A DNA stretch of 64,000 bases, from contig CAWASR010000006.1 in NCBI GenBank assembly GCA_963784805.1, positions 61,319 to 125,318 on the forward strand, in the 5' to 3' direction. Position numbers and translations under genes: made by a program. How positions within the stretch are numbered: position 1 is the first letter of the stretch; each line of letters starts with the position of its first letter. Of this stretch, positions 17,845 through 26,332 are shown piece after piece. Below the pieces are notes generated by a model, which was not told the DNA's origin, ran no database searches, and worked only from the letters and a program-made list of their open reading frames with translations. The stretch comes from Roseiarcus sp963784805 (GTDB lineage: Bacteria > Pseudomonadota > Alphaproteobacteria > Rhizobiales > Beijerinckiaceae).

Positions 17845-19275
17845 ATGACGACGTTTGACGAAATGGGGCTTGACCGCAGCCGGACGCGGCCGCTCTACCA
17901 CGAGGTTGCGCAATGGCTCGCGGAGACGCCGCCGGAATTGCTGGCCGCGCGGCGCGCCCAGGCCGAATACATGTTCCGCCGCATCGGCATCACGTTTGGG
18001 GTCTACGGCGACAAGGACGCCGCCGAGCGGCTGATCCCTTTCGATATCGTTCCGCGCCTGCTGTCGCGCGCGGAGTGGCGGCGGCTGGCGGAGGGCCTAA
18101 CCCAGCGGGCGAACGCGCTCAACCTGTTCCTGAAGGACGTCTACGGAGCGCGGGCGATTCTCAAGGAGAAGATCGTTCCGGCGGAACTGATCCTGCGCAA
18201 TCCCTACTATCGGCCGGAAATGATCGGCCGCCGCACGCCGCACGACATCTGGGTGCATATCGCCGGCATCGACATTGTGCGCGTCGACGACGAATCCTTC
18301 TACGTGCTGGAGGACAACGCCCGTACGCCGTCCGGCGTGTCCTACATGCTGGAAAATCGCGAAGTGACGATGCGGTTGCTGCCCGATCTTTTCGCGCGCC
18401 ACCATGTCGCCCCGGTCGACGACTATCCCGATGAACTTCTCGCCTGCTTGCGATCGGTCGCCCCGCGACGCGACTGGGGCGAGGCGACGATCGTGCTGCT
18501 GACTCCGGGACCCTTCAATTCCGCGTATTACGAACATTCTTTCCTCGCCGATAAGCTCGGCGTCGAGCTGGTCGAGGGCCGCGACCTTTTCGTCGACGAC
18601 GACCAGGTTTTCATGCGCACGACTCTCGGGCCGCGCCGCGTCGATGTGATCTATCGGCGGGTCGACGATGATTTTCTCGACCCGCTCGTCTTCAATCCGG
18701 ACTCGATCCTGGGCGTGCCGGGGCTCGTGGGCGCCTATTTGGCGGGCAATGTGACGCTTGCCAATGCAATCGGCACCGGCGTCGCGGACGACAAGGCGAT
18801 TTACAGCTATGTCCCCGAGCTGATCCGTTTTTATCTTTCCGAGGAGCCGCTGCTCAAGAACGTGCCGACCCACCGCTGCCGGGAACCCCAATGGCTCAAA
18901 TACGTGCTCGAGCGCCTCGATCAGCTGGTGGTCAAGGAAGTCAACGGCTCCGGCGGCTACGGGATGCTGGTCGGCCCCCAGGCGACCGCCGCCCAGCGCG
19001 AGCAATTCGCGGCCAAGATCAAGGCCGATCCCAACAACTATATCGCCCAGCCGACGCTTGCGCTGTCGACCTGCCCGGCGTCTTTCGAGAGCGGCGTCTC
19101 GCCCCGTCATGTCGACTTGAGGCCGTTCGTGCTGTCGGGCGCGGACGGCGTGCGGATCGTCCCCGGCGGCCTCACGCGCGTCGCGCTGACGGAGGGCTCG
19201 CTGGTGGTCAATTCGAGCCAGGGCGGAGGCACCAAGGACACCTGGATCGTCGACGACGCCGACGGCGAGACGTAA
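17845..19275 (+). CDS. Circularly permuted ATP-grasp type 2 protein
   Basis: The product is 476 aa. Conserved segments include the glycine loop VKEVNGSGGYGML, HDIWVHIAGIDIVR, YVLEDNARTPSGVSYMLENR and DVIYRRVDDDFLDPL. The family is a circularly permuted ATP-grasp thought to ligate an amine to a carboxylate, for example in a peptide or modified metabolite, but no substrate is known. ATG 17845 is chosen because upstream sequence overlaps aat. It is followed after three bases by the alpha-E gene and then by a transglutaminase-like gene, the conserved trio widespread in proteobacteria and actinobacteria. Confidence 0.9.
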   Translation: MTTFDEMGLDRSRTRPLYHEVAQWLAETPPELLAARRAQAEYMFRRIGITFGVYGDKDAAERLIPFDIVPRLLSRAEWRRLAEGLTQRANALNLFLKDVYGARAILKEKIVPAELILRNPYYRPEMIGRRTPHDIWVHIAGIDIVRVDDESFYVLEDNARTPSGVSYMLENREVTMRLLPDLFARHHVAPVDDYPDELLACLRSVAPRRDWGEATIVLLTPGPFNSAYYEHSFLADKLGVELVEGRDLFVDDDQVFMRTTLGPRRVDVIYRRVDDDFLDPLVFNPDSILGVPGLVGAYLAGNVTLANAIGTGVADDKAIYSYVPELIRFYLSEEPLLKNVPTHRCREPQWLKYVLERLDQLVVKEVNGSGGYGMLVGPQATAAQREQFAAKIKADPNNYIAQPTLALSTCPASFESGVSPRHVDLRPFVLSGADGVRIVPGGLTRVALTEGSLVVNSSQGGGTKDTWIVDDADGET

Positions 19276-19278
19276 GCC

Positions 19279-20239
19279 ATGCTCGCCCGCACCGCCGACA
19301 ATCTTTTCTGGCTCGCCCGCTCGATGGAGAGGGCCGACTATATCGCCCGCACGATCGAGGCGACGCTCAGGCTCGAATACCTGCCCAAATCCGAAGGCGA
19401 GAGGAACGGGGAGTGGGAGAGCGCGCTCAACGCCGCCGGCGCCTTCGACAGCTTCATCGCCGCCCATGGCGAGCTCGACGAAGAGACCGCGGTCGAGTTC
19501 CTGACCTTCGACCGCTCCAACCCATCCTCGATCCGCAACTGTCTTGAAAACGCGCGCGCGGCGGGAAGGGCGGTCCGGACCGCGCTCACCTCCGAAACCT
19601 GGACCGCGATCAACGACGCATGGCTGGAGCTCAAGCGCTTCGAGGGGAGCCACCATCTCACGCAGCCGCTCGATCGCCTGGCGCTGACGCGCTTTCTCGA
19701 CTACGTGAAGAAGGCCTCCCTCGATTTCGACGGCGCCTGCTACCGCAGCATGCTGCGCAACGACGCCTACTGGTTCAACCGGCTCGGGGTCTTCATCGAG
19801 CGCGCCGACAATACGGCGCGCCTGCTCGACGTGAAATATCACTTGCTCCTGCCCTCGAGCGAACCCGTCGGCGGCTCGCTCGACTATTTCCAGTGGGTCG
19901 CGATCCTGCGCGCGGTCTCGGCGGCCACCGCTTACCACTGGGTCTATCGCGACCGGGTAAGGCCGTGGCTGATCGCCGACCTTTTGATCCTGAAGCCGTC
20001 GATGCCGCGCTCGCTGATCTCGTGCTACGAGAGCATCGATCGCGCGCTCGAACTCGCTGGCGCGCGAGGACGGACACAGCGGCGTCGCGCAAAGACTCGC
20101 GCGCGCGACCCACTCCAGGCTCGAGCGCTCGAACATGACCCAGATTTTTCAGGGCGGCCTGCACGAGTTCATCACCGAATTCATCGAGGATAACGCGCGC
20201 CTCTCGGCGACGATCTCCGAGCAATATCTCTTCACCTGA
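19279..20239 (+). CDS. Alpha-E domain protein (DUF403), frameshifted near 3' end
   Basis: All-helical alpha-E protein of about 319 aa, starting MLARTADNLFWLARSMERAD, the family hallmark, and including RNDAYWFNRLGVFIERADNTAR. At about 20056 the original frame runs into Arg-rich nonsense. Shifting by one base gives ARATHSRLERSNMTQIFQ and the expected end LSATISEQYLFT with stop at 20239. The shift corresponds to one extra base in 20050-20075. The family always accompanies circularly permuted ATP-grasp proteins and is assumed to assist them. The indel is likely technical. Confidence 0.87.
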
Positions 20240-20258
20240 AAGGCCGGCGGATCGAACC

Positions 20259-21077
20259 ATGCGGATCAGGATTTCGCACGAGATCGTTCATCGCTTCGCG
20301 CCGGCGGCCCGCACGATCAATCTCAACCTGCGGCTGACCCCGCACGGCTTCGACAGCCAGTATGTGCTGCGCTGGCGGCTCGGCGTCGACGTCGACGGGG
20401 CCCTGCGCCAGGGCGAGGACGCGCATGGCAATATCCTCACCTCGTTCTCGCATCACGGGGCGGTCGAGCGCTTTGCGATCGTGGCCGCCGGCGAAGTCGA
20501 AACCACCGACACGGCGGGCGTCCTCAGGGGAACGGTGGAGCGGCTTCCGGCCGATATGTATCTGCGCGACAGCCCGCTCGCGCGCGTCAATGGCGCCTTG
20601 CATGATTTCGCCGCCGCCGCGACCGCCGGCGCCGCCGACCCGTTGGACGCAATGCACCGGCTGACGAGCGCGCTCAACGGCGAGATGGCCTTCGAGCCCG
20701 ACGGCTCAGACGCCCCCGATTCCGCGGCCGAGGCGTTCGCGCTGCGCCGCGGCCGCGCCTCCGATTTCGCCCATGTCTTCATCGCCTGCGCCCGCAAGCT
20801 CGGCGTTCCGGCGCGCTTCGTTGGCGGCTATCGGACAGCCGACGAAGACGGGGAGGGCGCGGGGGTTCACGCCTGGGCCGAGGCCCACACCCCAGGCCTC
20901 GGCTGGGTCGCCTTCGATCCGACGGAGAGCATCTGCGCCGACGCGCGCTACGTCCGGGTCGCGGTCGGCTTCGACGCCCGCGACGGCGCCATGACCCGCA
21001 GCGCCCACGCCGGGGGAGACGAAGAGGTCGAGACGGCGATCCAGGTGGAACAGGCCGGCGCGCAGAGTCAGGCCTGA
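20259..21077 (+). CDS. Transglutaminase-like protein lacking the catalytic cysteine
   Basis: The product is 272 aa with a bacterial transglutaminase N-terminal domain (HEIVHRFAPAARTINLNLRL) and a core domain. The His and Asp parts of the triad are present in GVHAWAEAHTPGLGWVAFDPTE. At the cysteine position, usually GxCxDFAH, the sequence reads GRASDFAH, so Cys is replaced by Ala. It is the third gene of the ATP-grasp/alpha-E/transglutaminase set and lies 19 bases after the alpha-E stop. It could be a non-catalytic partner or use another chemistry. No signal peptide is seen, so it is probably cytoplasmic. Confidence 0.85.
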   Translation: MRIRISHEIVHRFAPAARTINLNLRLTPHGFDSQYVLRWRLGVDVDGALRQGEDAHGNILTSFSHHGAVERFAIVAAGEVETTDTAGVLRGTVERLPADMYLRDSPLARVNGALHDFAAAATAGAADPLDAMHRLTSALNGEMAFEPDGSDAPDSAAEAFALRRGRASDFAHVFIACARKLGVPARFVGGYRTADEDGEGAGVHAWAEAHTPGLGWVAFDPTESICADARYVRVAVGFDARDGAMTRSAHAGGDEEVETAIQVEQAGAQSQA

Positions 21078-21135
21078 GAGGACCGCCGCGCCGGGAGCCG
21101 CACTTTCGTCAGCGACTCGATTTTTCAATCCATTA

Positions 21136-21155
21136 GGAGCCAATCTTTAGGCTCC
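21136..21155. other. Small hairpin after transglutaminase gene
   Basis: GGAGCC-AATCTTTA-GGCTCC forms a six-base-pair hairpin 60 bases after the transglutaminase stop. There is no T-run, so its role as terminator is unproven. Confidence 0.35.
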
Positions 21156-21215
21156 AAGTTATGCGGTTTCCTTCGTAATCGCGGCAGCTCTCCGCAGCGA
21201 AGAGCAGGCAAGCCA

Positions 21216-21539
21216 ATGGTGAGCGGCAACATCTTCGCCAATGTCCCGACATCTCTCGACCAAGAGGAGATTTTGGTCCTCGCGGACCTTCCGGGCGCCC
21301 GCGTCGAGAGGATCGTCTCGACCGGTCAGCCGAGCCCGCCCGGATTTTGGTACGACCAGAACTGGACGGAATGGGTCATCCTCCTGACCGGCTCGGCCGG
21401 TCTTTGGATTGAAGGCGAAGACGCGCCGAGAAGTCTGCGGCCCGGCGACTACGTCGAGATCCCGCCCAACGTTCGTCATCGTGTGGAGTGGACGGAGGCC
21501 GACCGGCCGACCATCTGGCTCGCCGTGCACGCGAAATGA
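21216..21539 (+). CDS. Small cupin-domain protein
   Basis: The product is 107 aa, a single cupin barrel. It carries GFWYDQNWTEWVILLTGSAGL, then the second motif LRPGDYVEIPPNVRHRVEW. The first cupin motif lacks the usual HxH metal pair, although one histidine remains in PPNVRHRV, so metal binding is uncertain. It is monocistronic, divergent from nothing nearby and convergent with the DUF4239 gene. No specific substrate can be named. Confidence 0.75.
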   Translation: MVSGNIFANVPTSLDQEEILVLADLPGARVERIVSTGQPSPPGFWYDQNWTEWVILLTGSAGLWIEGEDAPRSLRPGDYVEIPPNVRHRVEWTEADRPTIWLAVHAK

Positions 21540-21731
21540 CGATATTTGACGGCGCGTCGCCGGGCAGTGATCGAGGCCCTCCCCGCCACTCATCACCGTG
21601 TCCGTCGGCTACGGCTTGAGCGCGAACGCCGCGAGCGCGTCGCGAAGGTCATTGGCCGCTCGTTCCTCGCCGCCCCCGGAGCGCTTTTTGCATAGCCGGA
21701 CCACACGAGAGGCGCTGTCGGTCAATACGAT

Positions 21732-22538
21732 CTAGCGCATCATGTCCGCGAGCGCATGGCGCATCGATGTGCTCTCGACGCCGAACAGGCCGCCGTAGGG
21801 CAGGTCCATGTCGAGGATCGCGAACATCGCGACGGCCATGGCGACCGCCGACAGCAGGATGACGGTCACGCTCATCGCGTTGGGCGGCGCCATGACGCCG
21901 AAGCTCGCGAACAGGATCACGAACCAGAACACCAGCACCCAGTAGAAGGCGGGCGAGATCGACGCGCGAATGCTTTCGATCGCCGCCCATCGGCTCTTGA
22001 TCAGATCCGAATACTGACTGATGCACGCGGAGGCCAGGCGTTGGCGCAGCGGGTCGGTCGGCGTCAGCGAGCGGATCTCCAACCCGATGTCGTTTATGAT
22101 ATCGCCGAGGACGGAGCTCTCGCCGAGCTGGGGAATGTGCGACACGTCCGGGTATTTGACATTGGCCGGGGGCGGCTCGTTCGGCCAGGTGCTGGCGATG
22201 ACGGCGGCGACGTAACCGCGCAGCTGCTCGCGAATGTGTTGGGTCTCCGGACCATAGTCGCGCAGGCACCGATCCATCTGGGCGAGGTTGGCGGCGTAAT
22301 TCCCGCGCGCCTCTTCCGCGGCGTCGAAGCCCGCCTTGACCGAAGTCGTCAGGAGCGCGAGGACGATCGCGGCGAATGTCACCAGCAAAGTGATTGCGGC
22401 CTGCACCAGTTCGAACGCATTGCGCGACCTGTGCTTTTCCGGCAGGCGCGAATTGATGAAGAATCCGACGGCGGCGCTCGCGCACAGCATGAGCAGGAAA
22501 AGGAGCGAAGACCCGAGGTTTACGCCTGGAGCTTCCAT
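21732..22538 (-). CDS. DUF4239 (bestrophin-like) membrane protein
   Basis: The product is 268 aa with four hydrophobic segments: near residues 10-28 and 42-66, then two adjacent ones in AFYWVLVFWFVILFAS and SVTVILLSAVAMAVAMFAIL. The intervening region is soluble and helical. The family is uncharacterised; it is sometimes called bestrophin-like. ATG 22538 fits. The frame continues past its TAG for 43 sense codons (IVLTDSASRVVRLCKKRS...), which may be a small separate reading frame or chance. It is preceded on the same strand by a strong terminator, so it is probably transcribed alone. Confidence 0.75.
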   Translation of the reverse strand: MEAPGVNLGSSLLFLLMLCASAAVGFFINSRLPEKHRSRNAFELVQAAITLLVTFAAIVLALLTTSVKAGFDAAEEARGNYAANLAQMDRCLRDYGPETQHIREQLRGYVAAVIASTWPNEPPPANVKYPDVSHIPQLGESSVLGDIINDIGLEIRSLTPTDPLRQRLASACISQYSDLIKSRWAAIESIRASISPAFYWVLVFWFVILFASFGVMAPPNAMSVTVILLSAVAMAVAMFAILDMDLPYGGLFGVESTSMRHALADMMR

Positions 22539-22706
22539 GGTCTAACGCCCTCGTCGATGAGCCGCCCCGGCCGGCGCGCGCTCGCGCAGGCGGAAAATGC
22601 CCGGCTCGGGACGATTTGGCTAGAGCATGATGCGGTTTCGTTGAATCGCGCGTCGAGAACGCGCGCGCGACTTTAAGTCAATGCGCATGCGGCGGCGGCC
22701 AAAAAG

Positions 22707-22730
22707 AAAGACCGCCCGAGGGCGGTCTTT
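22707..22730. terminator. Rho-independent terminator (bidirectional)
   Basis: Ten-base stem AAAGACCGCC / GGCGGTCTTT closed by a CGAG tetraloop, with A-run on the left and T-run on the right. On the minus strand it follows the hydroxylase region and the small Cys-rich frame. It insulates the DUF4239 gene. Confidence 0.88.
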
Positions 22731-23065
22731 TATGAGTTTGTCCACGGCGCGGCTTTGCAGCCACAACCCCACATTGGCCTTTGAGCGAACTCCTTTTGAA
22801 CAAACACGCCGCAAGCCGGCGCAGGTTCAAAGCAGGTCCACACGACCGGGTTTGCACCGCCATCCCGGTCGCATATGACGATTGTATCGTCCTCTAGTTG
22901 TATCGGATAGTCAAGTCCGATTCGACGAATTTGCGGCGCGGCGCGAAGGAATTTCGAACCGAAGGGCGCCGTGGCGGCGGCGTCAAAAGAAATCCGCCGA
23001 CGGGGCGGGCGAGATCGCGCCGACGCCAACGATGGCGGACGCCGACGCCAATCGCCGCTCGGCAA
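22730..23065 (-). CDS. Small Cys-containing hypothetical protein (uncertain)
   Basis: An open frame of 111 codons starts at a TTG two bases beyond the hydroxylase stop and ends exactly at a strong terminator. Its first half is low-complexity Arg/Pro-rich and may not be translated. The second half looks more protein-like (DDTIVICDRDGGANP, VVWTCFEPAPACGVF, MWGCGCKAA) with six cysteines. I do not recognise it. An internal start near 22930 cannot be fixed. Confidence 0.3.
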   Translation of the reverse strand: MPSGDWRRRPPSLASARSRPPRRRISFDAAATAPFGSKFLRAAPQIRRIGLDYPIQLEDDTIVICDRDGGANPVVWTCFEPAPACGVFVQKEFAQRPMWGCGCKAAPWTNS

Positions 23066-23066
23066 A

Positions 23067-23984
23067 TCAAGCCGAGCCTTGCGTACGGGGCCTCGCCGGC
23101 GCGCCGGGCGCCTCGGCCTGCGCGACCGCCGCGGCGACGCCCGCCGGCTCGTCGGACAGGGTCGCGTGCTCCGGCGTCAACGGCTGGACGAGCTGGCCGA
23201 CCAGCGAATGGGCCATCGGCTCGGCGATGCCATAGCGTTCCGGCCAGACGTTGGGCAGGTAGTGGGTGCCGAATAGGCGATCAATCCAAGGCAACATTGT
23301 GGAATAATTGCAATCGCGCCGTCGCCCGCCGTAGGTGTGATGCCAGTGATGGAAGCCTGGCGTGGCAATCAGCCACTCCAGCGGACCGAGCCGCCAGCGA
23401 AGGTTCGAATGAATGAAAAAACCCCAAATCGTGCCAAAAAACAGGACGACTACCGGGATGATCCCGTCGCTGAATCGGACGGTGTTGACCAGCCCCAACG
23501 CAAGAAGCGGGGTCAGCATGCACATGCGGGAAAATACGACATCAACCGGATGCCCGCGTGAACTGACGAGAAAGTCGAGTTGCTCGGCACTGTGATGCAC
23601 CGCATGGAAGCGCCAGAGAAACGGGACCTGATGGGTCAGTCGATGGCCCCAGTAGTAGCCGATCTCGCCCACGACCATCGCCGCGCATGCCCGGACCCAA
23701 AGCGGCCAGGCGCCGATCGCCAACACGACGTTTCCGGGAATTGCGTGACGCGCGACCATAGCGACAATCGAGAGCGGCGCCGCAAGCACAAATGCAATAG
23801 CCAAGCCGTTGAGGAAATAGTAGCCGACGTCGACTGCCGCTTCCTTGCGGAAGATTTTCTGAGGATGAAGCGCGAACAGCCGCTCCAACGGGACAAAGAT
23901 GGCCGCAATAATAACGAGCCAAACGCCGCTTCGCAGCAGACTTATGAAAACGGGCCGAGAGTGCTCGATCAGGTACGCGGCCAT
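23067..23984 (-). CDS. Sterol desaturase / fatty acid hydroxylase family protein
   Basis: About 305 aa with four to five membrane segments. The diiron histidine clusters are complete: HRLTH, HAVHHS and HHWHHT, plus an isolated His in the FIHSNLRW region. Integral-membrane enzymes of this family use O2 and a diiron site to hydroxylate or desaturate lipids such as hopanoids, carotenoids or fatty acids. ATG 23984 (GGAA upstream) is preferred to a TTG 12 bases earlier. The C-terminal tail after TPEHATLSDE is low-complexity Ala/Pro-rich. The substrate is unknown. Confidence 0.85.
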   Translation of the reverse strand: MAAYLIEHSRPVFISLLRSGVWLVIIAAIFVPLERLFALHPQKIFRKEAAVDVGYYFLNGLAIAFVLAAPLSIVAMVARHAIPGNVVLAIGAWPLWVRACAAMVVGEIGYYWGHRLTHQVPFLWRFHAVHHSAEQLDFLVSSRGHPVDVVFSRMCMLTPLLALGLVNTVRFSDGIIPVVVLFFGTIWGFFIHSNLRWRLGPLEWLIATPGFHHWHHTYGGRRRDCNYSTMLPWIDRLFGTHYLPNVWPERYGIAEPMAHSLVGQLVQPLTPEHATLSDEPAGVAAAVAQAEAPGAPARPRTQGSA

Positions 23985-24051
23985 GAGGAATTCCAAGCAC
24001 TCCGCCGTTCAAGTCGGGGCCGAGTTTTGAGGGCTCGGCAAAACATGCCCC

Positions 24052-24091
24052 AGGCGCTCAAAACGATCAAGAGGCGCTCAAAACGATCAAG
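24052..24091. repeat. 20-bp exact tandem duplication
   Basis: Two identical head-to-tail copies of AGGCGCTCAAAACGATCAAG directly next to the hairpin that follows the first PEP-CTERM gene. The second copy overlaps the left arm of that hairpin. Confidence 0.9.
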
Positions 24092-24114
24092 CCGCCCGCG
24101 AAACGGACGGCTTG
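24088..24114 (-). terminator. Terminator of first PEP-CTERM gene
   Basis: On the minus strand CAAGCCGTCC pairs with GGGCGGCTTG around a GTTTCGC loop, followed by ATCGTTTT. It lies 27 bases after the stop codon at 24141. Confidence 0.7.
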
Positions 24115-24140
24115 TCGTCTTGTTCGATTGGGCCTAACGC

Positions 24141-24914
24141 TCAGACGATCGAGATCGCTTGGCGACGGCGGCTACGGAAGCCCGCATAGCCCAGTCCGAC
24201 GAAGCCCAACAGCATCATCGCCCAAGTCGACGGCTCCGGCACCGCAGTCATCGACACGCCATCCAGCAGCGCGAAGGGCGGCAATGCGGCGCCTCCCGTT
24301 CCCGTGGCGAGGAAGGAGAGCGTCTCGTTCGCTCCTTGCGCGACGAAGTTGAAGGTCGTGTAATTCCAACCGCTGAAACCATGATTCCCAATCGCCGAGT
24401 TCCCGGTCGACTGAGTTGGGTCAGAACCTAACGTGACGTCCCACCCTGCTGAGGTAGCTCCGTCGAAGTTAAGCTGCTGCCCGGCCCCCCAGTAAAAGGA
24501 CACAGCGTAGACTCCGCCGGTGGTCAAACCGGTAATGGACTGTGTGAATGCTCCGTTCTGGAAGTCCGGATCCGATGCGACGAACGCACCGCCATCGGGG
24601 CTAAGTGTGAGTCCGTTGGCCGATCCATTGCCCGGTCCCCAGATCGCCACATTCCCATACTGGCCGGTCGCGCCGCCGTTGTCGGCGGTCGTGCCGCTCG
24701 CGCCGCCGCCGCCCGCGTTGTACACAAAGGCATAGCTGCCATTCAGTGCGGGCACGGACCAGTCCGTCGCGGTCGTGTTGAAGGCAAGCTGTCCGTTGCC
24801 GCCGTTGGTTTCGAAGCCGCCGTTCGAGACGAGATTGACCGCCGCGAAAGCCGGCGTCGCCCCCACCAGTGCAAGGGCCGTGGCTCCAATCGCTAGATAT
24901 TTGAATGTCCCCAT
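24141..24914 (-). CDS. PEP-CTERM sorting-domain protein 1
   Basis: The product is 257 aa. A signal peptide (MGTFKYLAIGATALALVGATPAFA) leads to a Gly/Asn/Thr-rich beta-sandwich-like domain beginning NLVSNGGFETNGG. It ends with the sorting signal VPEPSTWAMMLLGFVGLGYA and FRSRRR. Exosortase would cut near the PEP motif and attach or release the protein at the surface in polysaccharide-producing Gram-negatives. ATG 24914 has GGGAG upstream. It is the first of three tandem genes of this class. Its promoter region differs from the other two. Confidence 0.92.
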   Translation of the reverse strand: MGTFKYLAIGATALALVGATPAFAAVNLVSNGGFETNGGNGQLAFNTTATDWSVPALNGSYAFVYNAGGGGASGTTADNGGATGQYGNVAIWGPGNGSANGLTLSPDGGAFVASDPDFQNGAFTQSITGLTTGGVYAVSFYWGAGQQLNFDGATSAGWDVTLGSDPTQSTGNSAIGNHGFSGWNYTTFNFVAQGANETLSFLATGTGGAALPPFALLDGVSMTAVPEPSTWAMMLLGFVGLGYAGFRSRRRQAISIV

Positions 24915-25312
24915 GTCGTACTCCCGTTTCTCCTGTTGAGGGACGCGCCGACACCGCCGACGCAAACGCAGACACAATCCGAACCGTCGAAATGTTGACG
25001 CCAAATTTTGATGTCCGCCGTTCCCAAGGCTACAACTCGCCGAGTTGCAAGTTAAAGTCAAGTCAAATTTCGTGATGCCGTAGCGGCGGTGCGGCCAAAT
25101 CGAAAACACTGCGCCCCCGCCGCGCCCGCGGGAGACGACCGCCGTTACGGCAGACGGCGTTTTTCCTTGTGTATCTATAAGTATCTACCGTCTGCCTAAG
25201 TATGGACTTGCGACCTATTGATCGGGCGGGGGCGCCGGCGTGTTTGCTGCGACCCGCGCGGGCTTCGAGAATAGAGTTATCCGTCGAAGCGCGCGCCGGG
25301 CGCCCTAAAAGA
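24915..25312. other. Intergenic region upstream of PEP-CTERM gene 1
   Basis: No gene is supported. On the minus strand it holds a leader resembling those of the other PEP-CTERM genes (CTTGACTTTAACTTGCAACTC near 25050, with a TTGACT -35-like box). It also holds a hairpin-forming inverted repeat GGCAGACGG / CCGTCTGCC at 25149-25157 and 25188-25196, enclosing two copies of GTATCTA. Confidence 0.45.
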
Positions 25313-25340
25313 GAAAGGCCGCCCGGAGAGGCGGCCTTTC
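25313..25340 (-). terminator. Terminator of second PEP-CTERM gene
   Basis: Eleven-base stem GAAAGGCCGCC / GGCGGCCTTTC with a six-base loop, 30 bases after the stop codon at 25371 on the minus strand. An identical element lies at 26270-26297 after the third gene. Confidence 0.88.
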
Positions 25341-25370
25341 CCGAGTTTTGGTCTTGCGCCCCGATTAGGC

Positions 25371-26039
25371 TCAGACGATCGAGATCGCCATCCGACGGCG
25401 GCTGCGCAAGCCCGCATAGCCGAGGCCGGCGAAGCCGAGCACCATCATCGCCCAGGTCGATGCCTCGGGGACGGAGGCGACCGCAAGGTTGTCGATTTCG
25501 AACGAGTTCTGGCTCGACGCCAGCGTTATGCTCTGGAAGGTTTCGCCGGCGGTGCCCCAAACCGTGAACCGGCCATTCGTGGCGTTCGCGCTCTGATTTC
25601 CGTTCGCCGGCGGCGCGACCGCGCTTCCGGTCAATACTTGCGACGAGCCTGTCAGCATGTAAGTATAGTCAATCGTCAGCGTGTTGTAGGCGTCGACCGA
25701 ACCCCAATCGAACTGAAAGGCGGTGATCGGGGGCACCACGCCGGGAATGTCGGCGAATGTGATAAGGGCCGAGCCGCCTCCAATGACGGTCAAGTAGTTC
25801 GTGCAGCATGGGATGGAATTGGCCGGCTGAGCCCCCGTGCTGTCGGACCCCGGCGGGTGGATCGCGAACCCCGAACCCGTAATCCCGGTCGTGTTGTCGA
25901 ACGTGTCAACGACCGTAAACCCGGTGTCTGGCGTGGCGAGGCCGCCTTCAAAAAGAACATTGACTGCGGCGCTGGCAGGCGCCGACACCATTAAACTCAT
26001 GGCGAGCGCGCCCAAAGCTAAATATCTATGTTTCCCCAT
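25371..26039 (-). CDS. PEP-CTERM sorting-domain protein 2
   Basis: The product is 222 aa with signal peptide MGKHRYLALGALAMSLMVSA. The mature domain includes an adjacent Cys pair (SIPCCTNYL) and jelly-roll-like strands (TLTIDYTYMLTGSSQVL, FQSITLASSQNSFEIDNLAV). The sorting signal reads VPEASTWAMMVLGFAGLGYA with RSRRR, so the third motif residue is Ala (PEA for PEP). Its leader, signal peptide, C-terminal tail and terminator are nearly identical to those of gene 3, while the mature domain is unrelated in sequence. Confidence 0.9.
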   Translation of the reverse strand: MGKHRYLALGALAMSLMVSAPASAAVNVLFEGGLATPDTGFTVVDTFDNTTGITGSGFAIHPPGSDSTGAQPANSIPCCTNYLTVIGGGSALITFADIPGVVPPITAFQFDWGSVDAYNTLTIDYTYMLTGSSQVLTGSAVAPPANGNQSANATNGRFTVWGTAGETFQSITLASSQNSFEIDNLAVASVPEASTWAMMVLGFAGLGYAGLRSRRRMAISIV

Positions 26040-26230
26040 AGTCCAACTCCTCGTAGGAAAAAACGCCGACAGCGCCGGCGCTAGGTCCAGGCGAGCATAA
26101 ACGGTCGACACTTCCTCCGCCGCCCGTTTCAATATTCGATCGCCCATTCCCAAAAGTACACTTGCAGCAGTTGCGGTCACAGTCAAGTTCATACGTGAAC
26201 CGCCGCAGCGGAAATTCGCCCAAATCGAGA
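26040..26230 (-). promoter_or_regulatory. Duplicated leader/promoter of PEP-CTERM gene 2
   Basis: About 190 bases are clearly similar to 27068-27260 upstream of gene 3, including AACTCCTCGTAGGAAAAAAC at the ribosome-binding end, CGCCCGTTTCAATATTCGA, and the promoter-like ACTTGACNGTGACCGCAA block read on the minus strand. Conservation of a non-coding leader suggests shared regulation. Confidence 0.65.
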
Positions 26231-26269
26231 ACGGCGCGCCATCGCCGCGCGCGCCGGGCGCCCTAAAAA

Positions 26270-26297
26270 GAAAGGCCGCCCGGAGAGGCGGCCTTTC
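26270..26297 (-). terminator. Terminator of third PEP-CTERM gene
   Basis: Same 11-base stem (GAAAGGCCGCC / GGCGGCCTTTC) and loop as the element at 25313-25340, 35 bases after the stop codon at 26333. Confidence 0.88.
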
Positions 26298-26332
26298 CCG
26301 AGTTTTGGTCTTGTCTTGCGCCCCGATTAGGC

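Noticed and set aside
18097..20136. Minus-strand frame of nearly 680 codons across the ATP-grasp and alpha-E genes
   Set aside because: Opposite to two well-recognised genes, with random-like composition rich in Arg, Asp and Val.
25063..25560. Minus-strand frame across the spacer between PEP-CTERM genes 1 and 2
   Set aside because: It spans a terminator and the gene 2 tail in another frame and has no protein-like composition.
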